Positions 9,049 to 17,803 of a stretch of 64,000 nucleotides of DNA are shown piece after piece; positions within the stretch are counted from its first letter, which is position 1, and each line of letters starts with the position of its first letter. The notes beneath the pieces are model-generated. The model was not told the DNA's origin and did no database searches. It was given only the letters and a program-made list of their open reading frames with translations. The DNA comes from Lichenicoccus sp965277665. Its GTDB lineage: Bacteria; Pseudomonadota; Alphaproteobacteria; Acetobacterales; Acetobacteraceae. A program made the translations under genes and the position numbers. The stretch lies in assembly GCF_965277665.1 (NCBI RefSeq), contig NZ_OZ255835.1, positions 2,852,001-2,916,000 on the forward strand. Direction: 5' to 3'.

Positions 9049-10094
9049 GGCGTCGTCCTGGAGCAGCATCCATCTACCCCGGCCTCGGCGAAGCTCGCCA
9101 TGCCGGCGTGGCAGGCGAGTGCCGCACGCAGCAGGGGCACCGCGAGGGCAGCACCCGAGGCCTCGCCCAGGCGCAGGCCGAGATCGAGCAGCGGCGACAG
9201 CCCGAGGCCGCGCGCCAGCAGCCGGTGGCCCGGCTCGGCGGAGACATGCGCGAGCCATGTGTGCGCCAGGCCGCCGGGGGCAAGCCGCGCCAGCGGCGCC
9301 ACCGAAGCGGTGCAGACATAGCCGTCGAGCAGCACCGGCACGCCGATCTCGCGCGCCGCCAGCGTGGCGCCCAGCAGCGCTGCCAGCTCGCGGCCGCCCA
9401 GGCATCGCGCCGCCTGCAGCGGATCGTCCAGGACCGCCGCATGCCGGTCGAGGGCCGCCGCCACCACCGCCTGCTTGCGCTGCAGCCCCGCATCGTCGAG
9501 CCCGGTGCCGCGGCCGGTCCAGGGCGAGGCACTGCCGTCGCCATGCAGCGCCGCCGCAAGACAGGCGGCTGCCGTGGTGTTGCCGATCCCCATCTCGCCA
9601 AGACAGAGCAGGTCGCTGTCCGGGCGCACCGCCGCGTGCCCCGCCTGTACCGCTTCGAGGAACTCGGTTTCGCTCATCGCCGGCGCCTGCGACAGGTCGG
9701 AAGTCGGCCGCTCCAGCGACAGCGGCACCACGCGCAGCGCGGCCCCGGCGATCCGGGCGAGCTGGTTGATGGCGGCGCCCCGGGCGGCGAAGTTGTCGAC
9801 CATCTGCGCGGTCACCGAAGCCGGATAGGGCGACACACCTTGCGCCACGACGCCGTGGTTGCCGGCGAAGACCAGGATCTCGACACGGTCCAGCCGCGGC
9901 ATCGCGCGCCGCTGCCATGTGGCAAGCCAGCCGACCACCTGCTCCAGCACCCCGAGGCTGCCCGGCGGCTTGGTCAGCGTCGCCTGCCGTGACGCCACTG
10001 CCGCCGCGGCCGCCCGGTCCGGCGGCGGCACATCCCGGCAGGCCGCGCGCAGGGCGTCGATCGAGGAGAACTGCGTCATGCCGGCCCCAATCAT
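9045..10094 (-). CDS. cobT: Nicotinate-nucleotide--dimethylbenzimidazole phosphoribosyltransferase
   Basis: About 349 residues; makes alpha-ribazole 5'-phosphate from nicotinate mononucleotide and dimethylbenzimidazole for the lower ligand of B12. Diagnostic blocks: TKPPGSLG, VFAGNHGVVAQGVS, GEMGIGNTTAAA with its glutamate, and the catalytic glutamate in SFAEAGVDG at the end. The start at 10094 overlaps the cobB stop as ATGA; a second in-frame ATG at 10079 (MTQFSS) has a better GGGG site and is possible. Coupled downstream to cobS. Confidence 0.94.
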   Translation of the reverse strand: MIGAGMTQFSSIDALRAACRDVPPPDRAAAAAVASRQATLTKPPGSLGVLEQVVGWLATWQRRAMPRLDRVEILVFAGNHGVVAQGVSPYPASVTAQMVDNFAARGAAINQLARIAGAALRVVPLSLERPTSDLSQAPAMSETEFLEAVQAGHAAVRPDSDLLCLGEMGIGNTTAAACLAAALHGDGSASPWTGRGTGLDDAGLQRKQAVVAAALDRHAAVLDDPLQAARCLGGRELAALLGATLAAREIGVPVLLDGYVCTASVAPLARLAPGGLAHTWLAHVSAEPGHRLLARGLGLSPLLDLGLRLGEASGAALAVPLLRAALACHAGMASFAEAGVDGCCSRTTP

Positions 10095-11407
10095 GATGGA
10101 AACGCCGCGATGGCGTGGAAGAAGGAGCCGCTGACGAAGCCGCGCACGCCGCCGGCGTCGCCCAGGTCGTGGCCGGCGGCATCGCGAAGCCGGGCCAGCG
10201 GACGATCGGAGCCCGCATCGGTCACCCGCGCATAGTGGAACTCGTGACCGCGCAAGATGGCCCCGGCAGGTCCGAGGACCGTTTCCTGCACCAGGAACGC
10301 CTCGCGATAGCCGAGGGCGAGCCGGCGGCGGGCGAAGCTGGTGGCGTGCCCGAGGAGCGCCGCCATTGGGTGCACGACACCATCCGCATCCTCCAGCGTC
10401 TCGCCCAGCACCATGTAGCCGCCGCACTCGCCATGCACCGGCCGCATCGCGGCAAAGCGGCGCAGGCCGTCGAGGAAGCGGCTGTTCTGCGCGAGCCGGC
10501 CGGCGTGCAGTTCCGGGTAGCCGCCGGGCAGCCAGCAGCAGTCGCAGTCCGCGGGCGGAGCTGCATCGGCCAGCGGCGAGAACGCGACGATCTCGGCGCC
10601 GGCATCCCGCCAGCCCTGCGCCACGTGCGGGTAGAGGAAGCTGAACGCGTCGTCGCGGGCGAGCGCGATCCGCTGCCCGGGCGGCGGCAGCGCCGGCGGC
10701 ACCCGGCTCCCCGCGATCGCCAGCGGCGCCATGACATCCAGGATGGCATCGAGGTCCAGAGCCGCTTCCGCCCGCGACGCCAGCTCGTCCAGGAAGCCAG
10801 CCAGCGCCGCATGCTCCTGCGCCTGCACCAGGCCGAGATGGCGCTCCGGCAGGGCGAGCGCCGGATCGCGCAGCAGGCAACCCAGGACCGGCAGCCCCGC
10901 CGCCTCGATGGCAGCCGCGGCACCGTCGCGATGTCGCGCCGAGGCCGCGCGGTTGAGCACCACGCCGGCCACCCGCACGCCCGCCTCGTGCAGCGCAAAG
11001 CCGCGCGCCACCGCGGCCGCCGATTGCGACTGGCCGGAGATGTCCAGCACCAGCAGCACCGGCAGGCCCAGACGGCTTGCAATATCAGCCGGACGGCCAC
11101 GTTGGCCGGCCGGTCCGGCGACGCCGTCGAACAGCCCCATCGCCGCCTCGACCACCAGCAGCGGCGCCGCATCCGAGAGGTCGGCCGCGAGCCGGTCGAG
11201 CAGCGCGGGCGGCATCGCCCAGCTATCGAGGTTGAGGCAAGGCGTGCCGAGACAGGCCGCGTGGAACCCCGGATCGATATAGTCCGGCCCCGACTTCGCG
11301 GCGCGCACGGCGAGGCCGCGCCGTCGAAGTGCGCCGAGCACGGCCAGCGTCACCAGCGTCTTGCCGCTTCCGGACCGTGGCGCTGCTATCATCAGCCCGC
11401 GCGTCAT
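10091..11407 (-). CDS. cobB: Cobyrinic acid a,c-diamide synthase
   Basis: A 438-residue two-domain enzyme that amidates the a and c carboxylates of (hydrogeno)byrinic or cobyrinic acid with glutamine and ATP. The N-terminal ATPase has APRSGSGKT at 9-17 and KSGPDYIDP. The C-terminal type I glutamine amidotransferase has VHGECGGYMVLGE with nucleophile C328 and the late EFHYARV histidine. The start chosen is the ATG at 11407; an upstream one at 11449 would overlap divergent cbiD. Which of hydrogenobyrinate and cobyrinate it prefers cannot be told from sequence. Confidence 0.92.
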   Translation of the reverse strand: MTRGLMIAAPRSGSGKTLVTLAVLGALRRRGLAVRAAKSGPDYIDPGFHAACLGTPCLNLDSWAMPPALLDRLAADLSDAAPLLVVEAAMGLFDGVAGPAGQRGRPADIASRLGLPVLLVLDISGQSQSAAAVARGFALHEAGVRVAGVVLNRAASARHRDGAAAAIEAAGLPVLGCLLRDPALALPERHLGLVQAQEHAALAGFLDELASRAEAALDLDAILDVMAPLAIAGSRVPPALPPPGQRIALARDDAFSFLYPHVAQGWRDAGAEIVAFSPLADAAPPADCDCCWLPGGYPELHAGRLAQNSRFLDGLRRFAAMRPVHGECGGYMVLGETLEDADGVVHPMAALLGHATSFARRRLALGYREAFLVQETVLGPAGAILRGHEFHYARVTDAGSDRPLARLRDAAGHDLGDAGGVRGFVSGSFFHAIAAFPS

Positions 11408-11442
11408 GCCATGCGACGCCAGGACGCGACGCCGGGAGCGCG

Positions 11443-12567
11443 ATGACACCAGACGGCCCCACGCCGGACGAGCTGAAACCGAAAGGACCGCTGCGCCGCG
11501 GCTGGACCACCGGGGCCTGCGCCACGGCCGCCGCCAAGGCCGCCTATGCCGCCCTGCTGGATGGGAGCTTTCCCGATCCGGTCTCGATCGCGCTGCCGAA
11601 CGGCGCCGCGCCGAGCTTTGCGCTCGCGGAGCACCGGCTCGCCAACGGCGTCGCCAGCGCCGGGGTGATCAAGGACGCGGGCGACGATCCGGACGTGACG
11701 CACGGCGCACTGGTACGTGCCGAGATACGCCTGCTCGATCCCGGCAGCGGCGTGCGGTTTCGGGCCGGCCCCGGCATCGGCACCGTCACCCGGCCCGGCC
11801 TGCCGCTGCCGCCCGGCGAGCCCGCAATCAATCCGGGGCCACGACGCATGATCGAGGCGGCGCTGGCCTCGCTGCGATCCTCCCCGGACGCGCTGGTGAC
11901 GCTGAGCATCCCGGGCGGCGAGGCGCTGGCGCGGCACACCTTGAACGGCCGGCTCGGCATCGTCGGCGGCCTCTCGATCCTCGGCACCACCGGCATCGTG
12001 GTGCCATTCTCCTGCGCCGCCTGGATCGACAGCATCCGGCGCGGCATCGACGTGGCCCGCGCCATCAAGCTGGAGCATGTCGCAGGCAGCACGGGACGGA
12101 CCTCGGAGGCGGCGATCCAGCGGCTGCACGGCCTGGAGGAGACCGCGCTGATCGAGATGGGCGACTTTGCCGGCGGCATGCTGAAATACCTGAAGCGGCA
12201 CCCGGTGCCGCGCATCAGCATCGCCGGCGGCATCGGCAAGATCACCAAGCTGGCGCAGGGCCGGCTGGACCTGCATTCCGGCCGCGGCAGCGTGGATCGG
12301 CAGGCGCTCAGCGACATCGCCGCCGAGGCGGGCGTAGCGGCGGCAAACGTCATGCGCATCGCCGGCGCCAACACGGCCGCCGAGGCCTTCGCGATCGCGC
12401 GCGAGGACGGCATTGCGCTGGGCGATCGGATCGCGGCCGATGCCTGGCAGGTCGCAGCCCACGTGCTCGGCGACGTGCCGGTCGCGCTCGAGATCGTGCT
12501 GTTCGACGCTCAGGGCCTGGTGTCCGGGCGCTGCGGGATGACGCCGTTGCGAAAGCGCCGGACGTAG
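11443..12567 (+). CDS. cbiD: Precorrin-5B C1-methyltransferase of CbiD type
   Basis: 374 residues with family blocks RRGWTTGACATAAAKAA at 18-34, PGGEALARHTLNGRLGI, GGLSILGTTGIVVP and GDFAGGMLKYL. CbiD methylates C1 and loses the C2 fragment at the precorrin-5 stage. Many alphaproteobacteria use it in place of CobF, and no cobF is seen here. GGGAG precedes the ATG. It lies on the opposite strand to the rest of the run: its 5' end is 35 bp from cobB, and its 3' end overlaps cobM by 58 bp tail to tail. Confidence 0.93.
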   Translation: MTPDGPTPDELKPKGPLRRGWTTGACATAAAKAAYAALLDGSFPDPVSIALPNGAAPSFALAEHRLANGVASAGVIKDAGDDPDVTHGALVRAEIRLLDPGSGVRFRAGPGIGTVTRPGLPLPPGEPAINPGPRRMIEAALASLRSSPDALVTLSIPGGEALARHTLNGRLGIVGGLSILGTTGIVVPFSCAAWIDSIRRGIDVARAIKLEHVAGSTGRTSEAAIQRLHGLEETALIEMGDFAGGMLKYLKRHPVPRISIAGGIGKITKLAQGRLDLHSGRGSVDRQALSDIAAEAGVAAANVMRIAGANTAAEAFAIAREDGIALGDRIAADAWQVAAHVLGDVPVALEIVLFDAQGLVSGRCGMTPLRKRRT

Positions 12568-13295
12568 TCCGGACGGTAGAGCGCGCTCTCGATGGTCGTC
12601 TCGCCGGCCAGCGCCGGCCCGACCAGGACCAGCGCGGTGCGCTCGATCGGCTCGCTCGCCAGCATCGCCGCGATGCTCCCGAGGGTGCCGCGCACGATGC
12701 GCTGGTCCGGCCATGAGGCGCGCGCCACCACCGCCACCGGCCCCTCGGAGCCATAGAACGGCACCAGCTCGGCGACGATCCCGGCAATGCCGTGGATGCC
12801 GAGGTGGATCGCGAGCGTCGCCCCGGTCGCGGCATACGCGGCCAGCGTCTCGCGCTCCGGCATCGCCGAGGCGCGGCCGGACAGGCGTGTCAGCACCACG
12901 CTCTGGGCGATGCCGGGCAGCGTCAGCTCGCAGCCGAGTGCCGCCGACGCCGCCGCGAATGCCGGCACGCCGGGGGTGAGCGTGTACGGGATGCCGGCGC
13001 GGTCCAGCCGGCGCAGCTGCTCGGCCAGCGCGCTGTAGATCGACAGGTCGCCGGACTGCAGGCGCGCAACATCCTGGGCCGCCGCATGCGCGCGGTGGAA
13101 CTCGGCCTCGATCGCATCGAGATGCATCGAAGCGGTATCGACCAGCCGGGCGTCCGGCGGGCAATGCGCCAGCATCGCCCGGGGCACGATCGAGCCCGCA
13201 TACAGGCATACCGGGCACGCCGCCAGCAGGTCGCGTCCGCGCAGCGTCAGCAGGTCGGCAGCCCCCGGCCCGGCGCCGATGAAATGCACACTCAT
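12510..13295 (-). CDS. cobM: Precorrin-4 C11-methyltransferase
   Basis: A 261-residue SAM-dependent corrin methyltransferase starting MSVHFIGAGPGAADLLTLRG, the tetrapyrrole methylase nucleotide-binding start. LQSGDLSIYSA and TPGVPAFAAASA are further conserved loops, and YRPDYVRRFR is typical of the C-terminus. Its ATG overlaps the cobE stop (ATGA). The 3' 58 bp are antisense to the end of cbiD. Confidence 0.94.
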   Translation of the reverse strand: MSVHFIGAGPGAADLLTLRGRDLLAACPVCLYAGSIVPRAMLAHCPPDARLVDTASMHLDAIEAEFHRAHAAAQDVARLQSGDLSIYSALAEQLRRLDRAGIPYTLTPGVPAFAAASAALGCELTLPGIAQSVVLTRLSGRASAMPERETLAAYAATGATLAIHLGIHGIAGIVAELVPFYGSEGPVAVVARASWPDQRIVRGTLGSIAAMLASEPIERTALVLVGPALAGETTIESALYRPDYVRRFRNGVIPQRPDTRP

Positions 13296-13705
13296 GGCTC
13301 GCCGCCCGACGCGAAAGCACAGGTCACGCCCGCCGCGGACCGGCGTGGCAGCAGCAGGTGCGCCTGCGGACCGAGTGCGGCCAGCGCGCAGGCCTCTGCC
13401 ACGCTGTGCAGCCCGACCGCAGCTTCGACGCGCTCCGACCGGGTCACGCAGCGCGGCTGCTGCTCGCGCAAAGCCTCGCTCGGCACCCGCCTCAGCTCCA
13501 GGCCGAGCAGGCGTGCCGCCTGGTGCAGGCCGGGCTCGTCGCGCTTGAAGTCCGGCACCGCCAGCAGATCGGGCATCCGGCCGGCCTCGGCAGCGCAGGC
13601 CCGCACCAGTGCCACCACGGCCGCCGCCGGGATCTGACGCCGGCAGCCCAGCCCGGCCACGATCCGGTCAGAGCCTTCTTGGAGACACCTGACGCTCTCA
13701 GCCAT
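13292..13705 (-). CDS. cobE: CobE / CbiG C-terminal domain protein
   Basis: 137 residues with the CbiG-C/CobE signature: VAGLGCRRQIPAAAVVALV near residue 17, a middle KRDEPGLHQAARLLGLEL and the late SVAEACALAALG. In the aerobic pathway CobE is needed for efficient corrin synthesis; its precise role is not settled. It sits between cobL (8-bp overlap at its start) and cobM (ATGA overlap), a common arrangement. No N-terminal CbiG domain is present, as expected for an aerobic set. Confidence 0.88.
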   Translation of the reverse strand: MAESVRCLQEGSDRIVAGLGCRRQIPAAAVVALVRACAAEAGRMPDLLAVPDFKRDEPGLHQAARLLGLELRRVPSEALREQQPRCVTRSERVEAAVGLHSVAEACALAALGPQAHLLLPRRSAAGVTCAFASGGEP

Positions 13706-14909
13706 GCCACGCCCATTGCAGGATGCGCATGGCCGGGCGCAGCGCGTGCATGCTGCCGATCGTGTCCAGCCGGTCGATGCCGAACCGGGTGAGCGTCCCG
13801 CCGTGGCGGGCCTGGTGGGCTATCAGCAGCGCCTCGGTTTCGAGCGTCACGGCGTTCGCCACCAGCCGGCCGCCAGACCGCAAGGCGAGGCAGGCGGCAT
13901 CGAGCACGCCGGGATCGCTGGCGCCGCCGCCGATGAACACCGCATCCGGAGGCGGCAGCCCGTCGAGCGCCAGCGGGGCCGCGCCCGCGTGCAGCTGCAG
14001 CCCCGGCACACCGAGGGCCCGCGCATTGCGCGCCGCTCGCGCCCGCCGCGCCGGGTCGGGCTCGATGCCGACCGCCCGGCATGCCGGGTGGCACAGCATC
14101 CATTCGATCGCGATCGCGCCGGAGCCGCAGCCGATATCCCAAAGCAGTTCGCCCTGCCGTGGCGCCAGCGCCGAGAGGGTCAGGGCCCGGATTTCCCGAC
14201 GCGTCATCTGGCCGTCATGCTCGAAGGCGGCATCGTCCAGGCCGCAGGCGAGCGGCAGCGCACTTGCCTCGGCGCCGGTGGGCAGCGCGATGGCCAGCAG
14301 GGTCAGCGGGTCGATCTCGCCGGGCAGCGTCTGGTCGGCCTGCCGCGTCACGATCCGCTCGCGCGGGCCGCCGAGCGCCTGCATCAGGTGCAGCGTCGCA
14401 GCCCCGAAGCCGCGTCCGGCCAGCAGGCCGGCGATGGCGGCCGGGCTGGCGGCGTCGGCGCACAGCACCAGCAGCCTGGCCGCCGGCTGCAGGGCCGGCA
14501 CCAGCGCCTCGACCGGCCGGCCGCACACCGACAGCGTGCGGGTTGTCTGCAGGCTCCAGCCAAGGCGCGCGCAGGCCAGCGAAAAAGCGGAGGGCTGCGG
14601 CAGGCAGATGAACTCGTCGGCCGGGATGCCGCGCGCCAGCAGGCTGCCGATGCCGAACCAGAACGGGTCGCCGGACGCGAGCACGACGCAGCGTCGAGGG
14701 CGCCGGGATAGCAGCAGCGCCGCCGGATCGCCAAGCGGCACCGGCCACGCCGCCGCCTCGCCATGGATCAGCTCGCGCGCAAGGGCCAGATGCCGGGTGC
14801 CCCCGAAGACGAACTCCGCCTCCGACAGCAGGCCGCGGGCCTGGCCGGACAGGCCATCGACACCATCCTCGCCGATCCCCAGAATGGACAGCCATGGCGA
14901 CCGGCTCAT
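13698..14909 (-). CDS. cobL: Precorrin-6Y C5,15-methyltransferase (decarboxylating)
   Basis: A 403-residue fusion of CbiE-like (about 1-215) and CbiT-like (about 225-403) methylase domains, which add methyls at C5 and C15 and remove the C12 acetate carboxyl. Seen are LASGDPFWFGIG (78-89), PQPSAFSLACARLGW, then MTRREIRALTLSAL and the SAM loop DIGCGSGAIAIEW at 258-270. The 5' end overlaps the divergent cobK start by 16 bp, so the two promoters lie inside each other's coding sequence or transcription reads through. Confidence 0.95.
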   Translation of the reverse strand: MSRSPWLSILGIGEDGVDGLSGQARGLLSEAEFVFGGTRHLALARELIHGEAAAWPVPLGDPAALLLSRRPRRCVVLASGDPFWFGIGSLLARGIPADEFICLPQPSAFSLACARLGWSLQTTRTLSVCGRPVEALVPALQPAARLLVLCADAASPAAIAGLLAGRGFGAATLHLMQALGGPRERIVTRQADQTLPGEIDPLTLLAIALPTGAEASALPLACGLDDAAFEHDGQMTRREIRALTLSALAPRQGELLWDIGCGSGAIAIEWMLCHPACRAVGIEPDPARRARAARNARALGVPGLQLHAGAAPLALDGLPPPDAVFIGGGASDPGVLDAACLALRSGGRLVANAVTLETEALLIAHQARHGGTLTRFGIDRLDTIGSMHALRPAMRILQWAWHG

Positions 14910-15700
14910 CGCGCCCGATCCGGAGCAGGGCCCTGCGCGTGCTCATCCTGGGGGGCACCGGCGAAGGATTTTCGCTGGCGCAGCGCCTGCGCAACGACCC
15001 CCGTTTCGTGGCAACCTACTCGCTTGCCGGTGTCACGCGCACACCGGCGCTGCCGGGCATCATGCACCGGATCGGCGGCTTCGGCGGCGCGGCCGGCCTC
15101 GCCGATTGGCTGGAGCGAGAGGGCATCGCGGCGCTCGTCGATGCGACGCATCCCTATGCTGCGACGATCAGCCGGAACGCCGGGCAGGCCGCAGCCAGCG
15201 CCGCGATCCCGCTGCTGCGGATTGCCCGGCCGCCCTGGACATCGCGGCCCGGCGATCGCTGGACCAAGGCGGAGGACACCGGTCACGCCGCCCGCATGCT
15301 GCTCGCGGACGCGCCCCGGACGGTGCTGCTGACGCTCGGCGCCAAGGATCTGGTGCCGTTCCGGCAAGCCCCGCAGCATCGCTACGTGATCCGCTGCATC
15401 GATCCGCCCGATGCCGATCGGACGCCGCCGGCCGTGCTGCTGCTGGACCGTGGCCCGTTCAGGCTGCAGGACGAGCGCGCGCTGCTGGCGCGCCACTGCA
15501 TCGACATCCTGGTCACCAAGAACTCCGGCGGCGACGCCACCGCGCCGAAGCTGCAGGCCGCGCGCGAGGCAGGCATCCCGGTCGTGATGATCCGGCGCCC
15601 GGAGGCCGCACCCGCCGGCAGCGAGGTGCCGGATGCCGCGGCGGCCTGGGACTGGATCGAACGCCTGCATCAGGCCGCCCCGGCGCCGCGCGGCGCATAG
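14894..15700 (+). CDS. cobK: Precorrin-6A reductase
   Basis: 268 residues; NADPH-dependent reduction of precorrin-6A to 6B. Blocks: VLILGGTGEGFSLAQRL at 16-32, ALVDATHPYAATIS, and the late ILVTKNSGGDATAPKLQAA. It lies on the plus strand, inserted between the minus-strand genes cobL and cobJ. It overlaps cobL head to head by 16 bp and cobJ tail to tail by 31 bp, so both ends are antisense to its pathway neighbours. Confidence 0.95.
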   Translation: MATGSSRPIRSRALRVLILGGTGEGFSLAQRLRNDPRFVATYSLAGVTRTPALPGIMHRIGGFGGAAGLADWLEREGIAALVDATHPYAATISRNAGQAAASAAIPLLRIARPPWTSRPGDRWTKAEDTGHAARMLLADAPRTVLLTLGAKDLVPFRQAPQHRYVIRCIDPPDADRTPPAVLLLDRGPFRLQDERALLARHCIDILVTKNSGGDATAPKLQAAREAGIPVVMIRRPEAAPAGSEVPDAAAAWDWIERLHQAAPAPRGA

Positions 15701-16431
15701 AGCCACGGCGTGCGGCCCTCCCCGCGCGCGATGCTCCGCGTCGCCTCGGTGCCGACCAGGACCAGCGTACGCATGTCCGCCTGCTCCGGGCTCGCGTCGG
15801 CGAGATCGGTCAGCACGATGCGCTCCTCCGGACGACTGATTGCGGTCGCGAACACCACCGGCACGGTCCCGGGCAGCAGCGCGCGCAAGGCATCGAGCGC
15901 CTCTCCCAGTTGCCACGGACGAGCGGCCGAAACCGGATTGTACAGCGCCATGCCGAGCCCCGCCGCCGCCGCCGCCTGCAGCCGACGCAGCACCACCGGC
16001 CAGGGCTTGAGGTTGTCCGACAGCGAGAGCACGCAGAAATCGTGCCCGAGCGGCGCACCCAGCCGGGCCGCCACCGCGAGCATCGCCGAGATCCCCGGCA
16101 TCACCGCGACATCGAGCCGCCGCCAGGCGGGATCGCCGTGCTCGATCGCCTCGAACACCGCGCTCGCCATGGCGAACACCCCGGCGTCGCCGGACGACAC
16201 CACCGCGACCCGCCGCCCCTCGGCCGCCAGCGACAGGGCATGCCGGGCCCGGTCGAGCTCCTGGCGATTGTCGGACGTGTGCCGGATCGCACCCAGGGCG
16301 CCTTCGATGCGCTGCAGATAGGGCCCGTAGCCGACCAGGTCCGTGGCAGCAGCCAGCGCCGCGCTGACCTGCGGCGTACGCAGCGAAGGATCCCCTGGCC
16401 CGAGGCCGACGATCACGAGCCGGCCGGTCAT
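15670..16431 (-). CDS. cobJ: Precorrin-3B C17-methyltransferase
   Basis: 253-residue methylase with the start MTGRLVIVGLGPGDPSL, YGPYLQRIEG, VSSGDAGVFAMAS, VMPGISAMLAVAARLGAPLGHDF and ALYNPVSAARPWQ, all typical of CobJ/CbiH. It methylates C17 during ring contraction. The ATG overlaps the cobI stop by ATGA. Its last 31 bp overlap the cobK end on the other strand. Confidence 0.95.
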   Translation of the reverse strand: MTGRLVIVGLGPGDPSLRTPQVSAALAAATDLVGYGPYLQRIEGALGAIRHTSDNRQELDRARHALSLAAEGRRVAVVSSGDAGVFAMASAVFEAIEHGDPAWRRLDVAVMPGISAMLAVAARLGAPLGHDFCVLSLSDNLKPWPVVLRRLQAAAAAGLGMALYNPVSAARPWQLGEALDALRALLPGTVPVVFATAISRPEERIVLTDLADASPEQADMRTLVLVGTEATRSIARGEGRTPWLYAPRGAGAA

Positions 16432-17153
16432 CGTGCGCGCCTTCTCCCCGGCACCAGGACCATCGAGAAATAGGGCGCCGCCTGCCCGGCCATCTCGGCG
16501 AGCGGCATGATGCGCTGCCCCGGCATCATGCCGCTCTCGACATAGATCGCGCGCGACAGCAGCCCGGCATCGTCCAGCGCCGCCTGGATCTTCGCGAGGT
16601 TGCTGCCGACCTTCATGATGACGGCGGCGTCCCCGATCGCGAGCCGCGCCGCCAGCGTCTGCCGGTCGAGGGTTCCGGGCAGCACCAGCAGCACGTCGTC
16701 GCCGTGCGTGAACGGCACCCCGGCGGCCGACCAGCAGCCGCTCATGCCGGTGACGCCGGGCACGATCTCGAACGGGAACTCCCGGTGCAGCCGGTCGAAC
16801 AGGTACATCGCCGAACCGTAGAAGAATGGGTCGCCCTCGCACAGCAACGCCACGTCGCGGCCCAGGGCCAGGCGTTCGGCGAGCCGTGCCGCGCTGGCTT
16901 CGTAGAAAATGCCGATCTCGGCCAGGTAGCGCGGATCGGCGACCGACAGCTCGGTGGTGAACGGGTATTCGAAGCGCAGCAGCTCGGCCCGCGGGTCGAT
17001 CCGGTCGCCGGCGATACGCCGCGCATGCCCGGTGCGGCCACGCTTGGCGAAGTACGCCACCACCGGCGCCGCCTCGATCAGCCGGAGCGCCTTCAGCGTC
17101 AGCAGCTCGGGATCGCCAGGACCCATGCCGACGACATGCAGGGTGCCGCTCAC
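16428..17153 (-). CDS. cobI: Precorrin-2 C20-methyltransferase
   Basis: 241 residues beginning GTG (MSGTLHVVGMGPGDPELLT). CobI/CbiL features are GRTGHARRIAG, CEGDPFFYGSAMYLFDRL, PGVTGMSGCWSAAGVPF and MKVGSNLAKIQAAL. It produces precorrin-3A. The start overlaps the cobH stop as GTGA and its stop overlaps cobJ as ATGA. Confidence 0.95.
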   Translation of the reverse strand: MSGTLHVVGMGPGDPELLTLKALRLIEAAPVVAYFAKRGRTGHARRIAGDRIDPRAELLRFEYPFTTELSVADPRYLAEIGIFYEASAARLAERLALGRDVALLCEGDPFFYGSAMYLFDRLHREFPFEIVPGVTGMSGCWSAAGVPFTHGDDVLLVLPGTLDRQTLAARLAIGDAAVIMKVGSNLAKIQAALDDAGLLSRAIYVESGMMPGQRIMPLAEMAGQAAPYFSMVLVPGRRRAR

Positions 17154-17803
17154 TCCGCCCGGCTCGCGAGCGCGTTCAGGCAGCCGGCGGCCATCGCGCT
17201 GCCGCCTTGGCGCCCGGCGACGATGGCATAGGGCACCCGGCCGAACGCCTCCAGCGCCTGCTTGCTCTCGGCGGCACCGACGAAGCCGACCGGCATGCCG
17301 ATGATCGCGGCCGGAGCGGGGGCGCCCTCCGCCAGCATCTCGAGCAGGTGGAACAGGGCCGTCGGCGCGTTGCCGATCGCGACCACGGCCCCGGCCAGGC
17401 GGTCGCCCCAGAGCTGCAGCGCCGCCGCCGAGCGCGTTGTTGCAAGGGTGCGGGCCAGCCCGGGGGTGCGCGGATCGCGCAACGTGCAGATGACCTCGTT
17501 GCCGGCCGGCAGGCGGGCACGGGTGATGCCGTGCGCGACCATCTCGGAGTCGCACAGCACCGGACAGCCACCGCGCAGGGCTTCCCGGGCGACGGCGACA
17601 AAGCCCGGGCTGAAGCGCAGGCTCGCAGCCAGCTCGACCATGCCGCAGGCGTGGATCACGCGCACCGCGAGCGGCACCTCGTCGGCCGTGAACCCGGAAA
17701 GGTCGGCCTCGGCACGGATGATGGCAAAGGAGCGCGCATAGATCGCGTCGCCGTCCCGCTCGTACCCGGTCGCAGAGACGGTTCGAAAGTCTGTATCGCT
17801 CAA
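17150..17803 (-). CDS. cobH: Precorrin-8X methylmutase
   Basis: 217 residues; moves the C11 methyl to C12 to give hydrogenobyrinate. The family histidine is in VIHACGMVELA; other blocks are CDSEMVAHGITRARLP, GNAPTALFHLLEML and GMPVGFVGAAESKQAL. The chosen start is a TTG at 17803 that overlaps the cobG stop as TTGA, giving the normal family length; a longer frame exists upstream inside cobG but is not conserved in character. Confidence 0.93.
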   Translation of the reverse strand: MSDTDFRTVSATGYERDGDAIYARSFAIIRAEADLSGFTADEVPLAVRVIHACGMVELAASLRFSPGFVAVAREALRGGCPVLCDSEMVAHGITRARLPAGNEVICTLRDPRTPGLARTLATTRSAAALQLWGDRLAGAVVAIGNAPTALFHLLEMLAEGAPAPAAIIGMPVGFVGAAESKQALEAFGRVPYAIVAGRQGGSAMAAGCLNALASRAE

